A stretch of 64,000 nt of DNA from NCBI RefSeq assembly GCF_001723305.1, contig NZ_LPWF01000036.1, positions 1-64,000 of the forward strand. The letters run 5' to 3'. Source of the stretch: Methyloceanibacter superfactus (lineage in GTDB: Bacteria > Pseudomonadota > Alphaproteobacteria > Rhizobiales > Methyloligellaceae). Below, one piece after another: positions 55,498 to 64,000 of the stretch (within the stretch, counting starts at the first letter, position 1; every line of letters starts with the position of its first letter). The notes beneath the pieces were generated by a model, which was not told where the DNA came from, did not search any database, and worked only from the letters and a program-made list of their open reading frames with translations. Made by a program: the position numbers and the translations under genes.

Positions 55498-56079
55498 ATG
55501 CGCACGGTTCGGGGCCTCGCGCGAGTCCTGCTGCCGGCGACGGCCGCAGTCCTTTTCGCGACACCCGCAAGCGCGCAAGAGTTCACCGTCCCCGCTAGCG
55601 CCAGGGCGGCCATCGTCAGCGACACCAACGCCTATCGCCAGGCGAAGGGGCTCGCGCCCTTGCGTGAGAGCCCCAGGACCACCCAGGCGGCGCAAGCCTA
55701 TGCCGACTATCTCGCGCGCAACGACAAGACCGGCCATCACGCGGACGGACGCGGGCCCGCCCAACGGCTGCGCGAGGCCGGAATCGTATTCTGCAAATTC
55801 CGTGGGGAGAACTGGCACCAGTCCTGGACGCGGCCGAAAAGAGCCTCGGTGGATGCCGCCATGCAAAAGGCCATGCGCTTCTGGAAGCGATCGCCGGGCC
55901 ATGAGCGGGCCCTAAGATCGGCTTCGACCGAGATCGGCGTGGGCGTGGCGGGTTGGAAGCGCGACAACCGCTGGATCTACGTTTCCGTGCAGGTGTTCAT
56001 CGATACATCCTGTCTGCCGGCCCGGGCAACCCTGCCGCCGCTTCCCGACCGGAACCCTGCGCGGATCGACACGCCTTGA
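55498..56079 (+). CDS. Secreted CAP (SCP/PR-1-like) domain protein
   Basis: A signal peptide (VLLPATAAVLFATPASAQE) precedes a CAP domain: ARAAIVSDTNAYRQAKGLAP, AQAYADYLARNDKTGHHADG with the first conserved His, GIVFCKFRGENWHQSW with the Glu of GEN, and MRFWKRSPGHERALRSASTE with the second His. Bacterial CAP proteins are secreted and have unclear roles. Two cysteines may form a disulfide. The ATG lies 2 bp after the recO stop, so it is in the same operon. Confidence 0.85.
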   Translation: MRTVRGLARVLLPATAAVLFATPASAQEFTVPASARAAIVSDTNAYRQAKGLAPLRESPRTTQAAQAYADYLARNDKTGHHADGRGPAQRLREAGIVFCKFRGENWHQSWTRPKRASVDAAMQKAMRFWKRSPGHERALRSASTEIGVGVAGWKRDNRWIYVSVQVFIDTSCLPARATLPPLPDRNPARIDTP

Positions 56080-56110
56080 GCGCTGGTGCCCGATGCGCTA
56101 ATCGCGAGAC

Positions 56111-58369
<2,259 letters not shown>

Positions 58370-58378
58370 GAGAGTAAG

Positions 58379-59107
58379 CTAGCCGCGCACCCAGCCCTTC
58401 GAGGTGAGGCGCTCTTGCGGCTGGAAGCGATCCTTGTAGCGCATTTTGCGCGAGCCCTCGATCCAATAGCCGAGATAGACGAACGGGTATCCTTGCGCCC
58501 GCGCGTAGTCGACGTGATCGAGGATCATATAGGTGCCGAGGCTGCGCGCCGGCACATCGGGATCGTAGAAGCTGTAGACCATGGAGATGCCGTCGCTGAG
58601 CCGGTCGCAAAGCGACACACCCATGAGCGGTGCATCGCCGTTCTCGTCCGGCCTCAAGCGGTACTCGGTGACGAAGGTCTCCACCACGCTGTCCTCGACC
58701 ATGAGCGAATAGTCGAGCACGCTCATCTCGGCCATGCCCCCGTCTGCGTGGCGCGCTTCGATATAGTCGCGGAACAGCGCGTATTGCTCCGAGCTCGCCG
58801 CCGCCGGCATACGCGTGGCCACCAGATCGAGATTGTCGCGGGCGATGCGTTTGAGGGAGCGGCGGGGTTTGAACTCGTCCACCAGGATCCGCACCGGCAC
58901 GCAAGCCGAGCAGGCATCGCAATAGGGCATATAGGCGATGTTCTGGCTGCGCCGGAATCCGCCCTTCAGCAGATTATCGATGAGAAAGCCCGGCTTATCG
59001 CGGGTCAGATGCGTGAACAGCTTCCGCTCGAGCCGGCCGGGCAGATAGGGGCACGGCTGCGGCGCGGTTATGTAGAACTCGGGAAAGTTGCTCTTGTGTT
59101 CTGTCAC
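58379..59107 (-). CDS. bpt: Aspartate/glutamate leucyltransferase (Bpt)
   Basis: Bpt moves leucine from charged tRNA to proteins with N-terminal Asp or Glu, feeding the N-degron pathway for ClpAP. The family Cys motifs are CPYLPGRLERKLFTHL and MPYCDACSACVPVRILVDEF; later YSFYDPDVPARSLGTYMILD and YLGYWIEGSRKMRYKDRFQP match the GNAT-like fold. GTG 59107 (TEHKSNFPEFYITAPQPCPY) is preferred over ATG 59143. The gene converges on parC with 9 bp between. Confidence 0.92.
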   Translation of the reverse strand: MTEHKSNFPEFYITAPQPCPYLPGRLERKLFTHLTRDKPGFLIDNLLKGGFRRSQNIAYMPYCDACSACVPVRILVDEFKPRRSLKRIARDNLDLVATRMPAAASSEQYALFRDYIEARHADGGMAEMSVLDYSLMVEDSVVETFVTEYRLRPDENGDAPLMGVSLCDRLSDGISMVYSFYDPDVPARSLGTYMILDHVDYARAQGYPFVYLGYWIEGSRKMRYKDRFQPQERLTSKGWVRG

Positions 59108-59224
59108 GGGCCACCGACCTGAAGCGAATCCAAGCCAATTCACGTAGAGCTTAGTGGATCAAAGGCCGGGCGCGCAATCCGCCAAGGCTGTCATAAAGCC
59201 GCAAAAACTTGGAATAGCTCGAAG

Positions 59225-59719
59225 CTATGGGCGGTTGATGACCACGACTCCGGCGAGAATGTCGTGCAGGCAGCGCTTGCGCTGGTCGAAAAAGGCCCAC
59301 AGCAGGATCGGGCAGAAGATGACCAGAGAGAACCAGAACAGCAGCGCATGGAACGCCGCGATCAGGGGCGTGACCTTGCCGCCGAACCACATAGGCACGG
59401 TCAGGCCCATCATGCGCTGGCCGATCGTGGCTGAATTGGGACCGCCGATGGTCAGCGCGTTGTAGCCGAGGCCCACGGCCGGAAAGACCAATCCGAACAG
59501 AAGCCAGGCGAGGCCCAGCGTGAGGACGCCGAGAACCGCGACGGCGACCCCGGCAATGGCCGTCAGTGCCACGATGATGATGGCATCGATGATGAAGGCG
59601 ACGCAGCGCTTGCGGATCACCGCCTCGAAAAGCTGCGGCTGCGTTACCGGATTATAGGCATGCGGCTGCTCGCCAAAAGTCCCACCCGTGCGGGCAGGGT
59701 GTGTCTGATGCTCGGTCAT
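59225..59719 (-). CDS. RDD family membrane protein
   Basis: The 164-residue protein from ATG 59719 has a soluble N-terminus, then membrane segments (FIIDAIIIVALTAIAGVAVA, VLTLGLAWLLFGLVFPAVGL, LLFWFSLVIFCPILLWAFFD). The family Asp lies in VIRKRCVAFIIDAI, and GQRMMGLTVPM and DQRKRCLHDILAGVVVI are the other RDD landmarks. RDD proteins are of mixed or unknown function; some are implicated in ion transport. Confidence 0.87.
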   Translation of the reverse strand: MTEHQTHPARTGGTFGEQPHAYNPVTQPQLFEAVIRKRCVAFIIDAIIIVALTAIAGVAVAVLGVLTLGLAWLLFGLVFPAVGLGYNALTIGGPNSATIGQRMMGLTVPMWFGGKVTPLIAAFHALLFWFSLVIFCPILLWAFFDQRKRCLHDILAGVVVINRP

Positions 59720-59907
59720 GGGGTCTCCGAATCGGGGCACTTCACAGGGGAAACATGGGGATTTGCTCGCCGTCACACAAGCGCGGCCGCCCCGGATGGT
59801 CTTGCTACGCGCCACCTAGCAACGCCGAACGCGCCCGCTGGTTGCCGAGTTCAAGACGACGGTTTAAGGATTCTTGCTGGGCACGACGCGGCTTACGGGG
59901 AACCAGC

Positions 59908-60534
59908 ATGCGGAAATCGGTACTGGGGCTCGCGATCGTGGGTCTGCTCGTCGCTGCGAGCGGCCCGGCGAGCGCCTGCGACGGCGGCAAGATCATCTTC
60001 GAGGACAAGTTCGACGACGACGCCGGTGGCTGGTCGCTCAAGAACACGATCGAGGTGAAGGGCGGGTCCTTCGTCTTCAAGCTGCCCGCCGACGACATGC
60101 AATCGAATCTCAATGTGACCTTCACCGTCAAGGACGCGGATATCTGCGCCGACGCGGTGTGGCCGCAAGGCGGCGATGCGCCGGTGCTCGGCGCCGGCCT
60201 GCTGTTTTGGGGTGAGAACAACCGGACCTATTACCAGTTCGGCATCCTCAACAACGGCCGGTATTGGATTGCGCGCAAGCAGGACGGTGCTTGGCTCGGC
60301 ACCATTGCCGCCAATATCGATTCCCCCGCCATCAAGACCTCGCCCGGCGCGGTCAACACGTTGCGCGTCGATGCCAAGGGCAACACGCTCGCCTTCTACA
60401 TCAACGGCACGAAGGTGCGTGAGCTGCGAGGGCAGGCGCCGTCGGGCGGCTGGCGCTTCGGATTGTCGGGCGACAATTTCGACAAGAGCAAAGAGGCGAC
60501 GGTGCTGTTCACCGACATGAAAGTCACCGACTAG
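59908..60534 (+). CDS. Secreted concanavalin/LamG-like beta-sandwich protein
   Basis: A signal peptide (LGLAIVGLLVAASGPASA) is followed by a jelly-roll domain: IIFEDKFDDDAGGWSLKNTI, VLGAGLLFWGENNRTYYQFG, IKTSPGAVNTLRVDAKGNTL and AFYINGTKVRELRGQAPSGG. This is the pattern of laminin-G/DUF1080-type sugar-binding or scaffold domains. Two cysteines may pair. No catalytic residues can be assigned. It converges on hemB, 3 bp apart. Confidence 0.75.
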   Translation: MRKSVLGLAIVGLLVAASGPASACDGGKIIFEDKFDDDAGGWSLKNTIEVKGGSFVFKLPADDMQSNLNVTFTVKDADICADAVWPQGGDAPVLGAGLLFWGENNRTYYQFGILNNGRYWIARKQDGAWLGTIAANIDSPAIKTSPGAVNTLRVDAKGNTLAFYINGTKVRELRGQAPSGGWRFGLSGDNFDKSKEATVLFTDMKVTD

Positions 60535-60537
60535 CGG

Positions 60538-61665
<1,128 letters not shown>

Positions 61666-61729
61666 CTAACACCCGCGCCGCCTTGCTGCCAGAAGGTGCG
61701 ACAAACATGGTTTGCCGTCTCGCTAAGCC

Positions 61730-62897
61730 TTACTCGCAGAAATTCGAGTGGCGGCGCGGTTTCATGTCGAGATGGAAGTGATCCCGATGTGCCTCGTTCG
61801 CCTCCGGCCCCAGCACCGTGCCGAAATACTTACAGGCATCCGCGTGCACGCCACGCACGAAGGCCGTCCGGGCCTCCGTTACGTGATCGACCGAAGGCTT
61901 CTCCGGCTTGCCCGGGGGGAGCTTGGCCGCGGGTGGCCTCGCGACCGGCGGCGGCACGGGGGGGCGGAACTGCGGCGACCGAAACCGGCGCCACGAACGG
62001 ATTGGTCTGCGGGGTGGGTGAGGGCGCCGCTTCGGCCTCGGTCTGCGCCACGAACGGGTTGCTCGAAGGTTTGGCCTCGGTCTTGGCCTTAGCCGTAGCC
62101 GCATCCGGGCGGGCGATCTCAGGCGCGGTCGTGAGGGCTGTCTTGGTCGCCGTCATTGGCCGTCTGTTGGACACCGGCACGATCGCCGCGGTCGTCTCGC
62201 TGGCAACCTGCTCGGGCTCAGGCTCCTGTTCCGGCACGACGCGCGGCCAGGCCTTCAGCACCGTGACGCGATCGCCGGAGGCGAGCACGAACTCCGAGAT
62301 GTCGAGGGCATTGGCGAGCGCATGCTCGCTGATCCTGGTATTGGCGCCGCCGTAGCGGTTGCGGCAGGAGTAGGACGTGGCGTTACGGATCTTGACCACG
62401 GCGCTGCCGAGCGTCGCCTTCGCTTGCGGCTGCACGCGGGTCTTCAGCCAGCCGTCGAGCTTGACTGCCAGCGCGCAGCGCATGGTCGCCGGCGGAAAGA
62501 TCGCCACGTCGCCGATGGACTCGACCAGGATCGGCGCCGGTGCTCCGCAAATCCCCTCCTTGATGGGCGGCAGAGGCTCGTAGTCGAGGGTGACGCCGGC
62601 AAGCACGTCTGCGCAGGCCGCCTTGGCCGCTGCGACCTCGGCGTCGGTCCAGGCTACCGTCGCCTTGTCGCCCGGAAGTTCGGGCTCCAGTTCCGGCGTC
62701 TCGGCCGCCTCGCTTGCGGCCGGCTGCGGCTCGGGCGCTGGTGGCGTCTCTTGCGCCAGAGCCGGCCACGTCAGCATCGCGAGACAAGACAGGACGAGCA
62801 ACCGCACCGGCGAGCGCCGCGCCTTGCGTCCGTTATGAGTTGCATCTAAGCGCATCGAGCTCACGTGCCTCTTTGCCGCCCTTGTGGTTTCCGCCAT
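61730..62897 (-). CDS. Extensin-like secreted protein, one frameshift
   Basis: A signal peptide (LLVLSCLAMLTWPALAQE) and an acidic Pro/Glu stretch precede the extensin-like C-terminal domain: IKEGICGAPAPILVESIG, ATMRCALAVKLDGWLKTRVQ, SYSCRNRYGGANTRISEHAL, ANALDISEFVLASGDRVTVL. A Pro/Ala-rich insert follows, then, after one extra base in a seven-G run (61967-61974), ARTAFVRGVHADACKYFGTV, EANEAHRDHFHLDMKPRR and a stop at 61730. The His/Asp pattern (SEHALANALD, DHFHLD) resembles peptidases of the D-Ala-D-Ala fold, so cell wall cleavage is plausible. ATG 62855 is an alternative start. Confidence 0.82.
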
Positions 62898-62963
62898 TGA
62901 GTGCTAGCTGCCCCGGGCCATTCTACGGCTGATTTTGGCTGGATTTTACAGGGGTCATCGCGT

Positions 62964-64000
62964 TTGTCCGAGGCGCTTGGCATCACCTTCGAAGAGAACG
63001 ACCGCGCCGGCGTGGTCACCCTCGACCGGCCCGCAAGGCTAAACGCGCTCAGCCGCGAAATGTTCGAGGCCTTGAGCGCCAATTATCGGCGCTGGGCCCC
63101 CGCGCCGCATATCTACGGCGTGGTGATGCAATCATCCCACCCTTCCGTGTTCTGTAGCGGCGGCGACCTCAAAGTTCTGAATGAGTTGAACCAGCAAGGC
63201 GCCACCGAGGCGATTCGAGAATTCTACCGCGCTGCTTATAGCCATGTCTGGCTGATCGAGAAATTCATCAGGCCGAACGTGCCCCTTATCAACGGGCTCG
63301 TCTTCGGCGGCGGCATCGGCATCACCCTCTTCGGCACCCATTGCGTGGCGGCGGAAGGCTATCGTTTCGCCATGCCGCAGGTGGGCATCGGTTTCCTGCC
63401 CGATATCGGCGGGACCTATTTCCTGCCGCGCCTGCTCGGCTGGACCGGGATCTATCTCGCGCTCACCGGCAGCACCATCGGCCCAGCCGATGCTTATCGC
63501 TTGGGCCTGGTGACCCACTACATCCCGTCCGCCCATTTTGGCGTGATCAAGGACGCGCTCGCCGACAACCATCCGATCGATCGTCTGCTCGACGGGTTGC
63601 ATCGCGATCCGGGCGAGGGGGAATTGGTACGGCTCACCCCAGCCATCGACCGCATCTTCGCCGCACCCTCCGTCGAGGCGATCCTCGCCGGGCTCGACGC
63701 GGAAGAAGGCGAATTCGAGCCTTGGGCGAGAGAGACGGCGGCTGAGCTTCGTAAGAAGTCGCCGACCTCCCTCAAGATTGCCTTCGCGCAGATGCAGGCG
63801 GGCAACGCACTTAATCTTGCCGAAAGCTTGAAGCTGGAGTTCCGCCTGGCCTCGCACATCATCACCACCCATGATTTCCGCGAAGGGATCGATGCGCGCA
63901 TTGCCGGCAAGGGCCGCCCCCCCCGAGTGGCGGCCGGCGAGCCTGGCGGAGGTCGACGATGACGCGATTGCGCGGCTTTTCTCGACGCCGGTCGAAGGCG
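62964..64000 (+). CDS. Enoyl-CoA hydratase/isomerase family, 3-hydroxyisobutyryl-CoA hydrolase-like, 3' truncated
   Basis: The crotonase fold is clear: VVTLDRPARLNALSREMFEA, CSGGDLKVLNELNQQG, FGGGIGITLFGTHCVAAEGY and FLPDIGGTYFLPRLLGW. The overall length and the FLPDIGGTYFLPR segment point to 3-hydroxyisobutyryl-CoA hydrolase, a valine-degradation enzyme. The catalytic Glu of that family (MPE) is Gln here (MPQVGIGFLPD), while the Asp eight residues later is kept. An eight-C run at 63917-63924 has one base too many; after it the frame gives EWRPASLAEVDDDAIARLFS to the window end. TTG 62964 is the likely start. Confidence 0.83.

Overview
The window is GC-rich chromosomal DNA from a Gram-negative alphaproteobacterium, most likely of the order Hyphomicrobiales (Rhizobiales). 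This rests on gene content and order: the run rpoZ-rsh-DUF2062-pdxJ-acpS-lepB-rnc-era-recO, an IalB family protein, a Bpt type aminoacyl-tRNA-protein transferase, extensin-like and SPOR proteins, and an OprO/OprP-like porin. Genus cannot be read from the sequence.

Layout. 1-12.4 kb: a truncated membrane protein, glmU and glmS (UDP-GlcNAc supply), a TPR/SPOR envelope protein, a DUF502 membrane protein, recG, sdhE and mfd. 12.4-26 kb: a degenerate acyl-CoA synthetase, a periplasmic oligopeptide-type binding protein, IalB, hspQ, a lipid A-type acyltransferase, a UbiH-type hydroxylase, a small molybdate unit (ModE box, short modE, modA), a porin, terC and several small secreted proteins. 26.1-34.7 kb: an 8.6 kb integrated element at the 3' end of a tRNA-Ser(UGA) gene, bounded by an identical 15-bp repeat. 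It carries a tyrosine integrase, an AlpA-type regulator, an HTH protein, one HK97-type capsid gene with no portal or terminase, a lone minus-strand membrane protein, and a tightly overlapping three-gene cargo operon. 34.8-47 kb: Sel1 lipoprotein, YihY, a second TerC with a structured leader, a BON-like protein, an alpha/beta hydrolase, a lytic transglycosylase, dapA, smpB, a cysteine-free peroxiredoxin-like protein, a family 5 uracil-DNA glycosylase and a NYN domain protein. 47-64 kb: folK, rpoZ, rsh and the conserved pdxJ-to-recO run, then parC, bpt, hemB, an extensin-like protein and a truncated 3-hydroxyisobutyryl-CoA hydrolase-like gene.

A key caution is sequence quality. About nineteen genes, several normally essential (glmS, dapA, pdxJ, folK, rsh), have single-base indels. 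Most are missing bases; the clearest extra bases sit in C or G homopolymers. Four proteins (DUF502, RecG, UDG, Rsh) keep full length but contain stretches read in the wrong frame because two indels compensate. I interpret these as assembly or sequencing errors and annotate across them, giving the approximate shift positions.

The most promising unexplained material is the distal cargo of the tRNA-Ser element (33174-34470), together with a fossil tRNA-Asn 3' half beside its right end.
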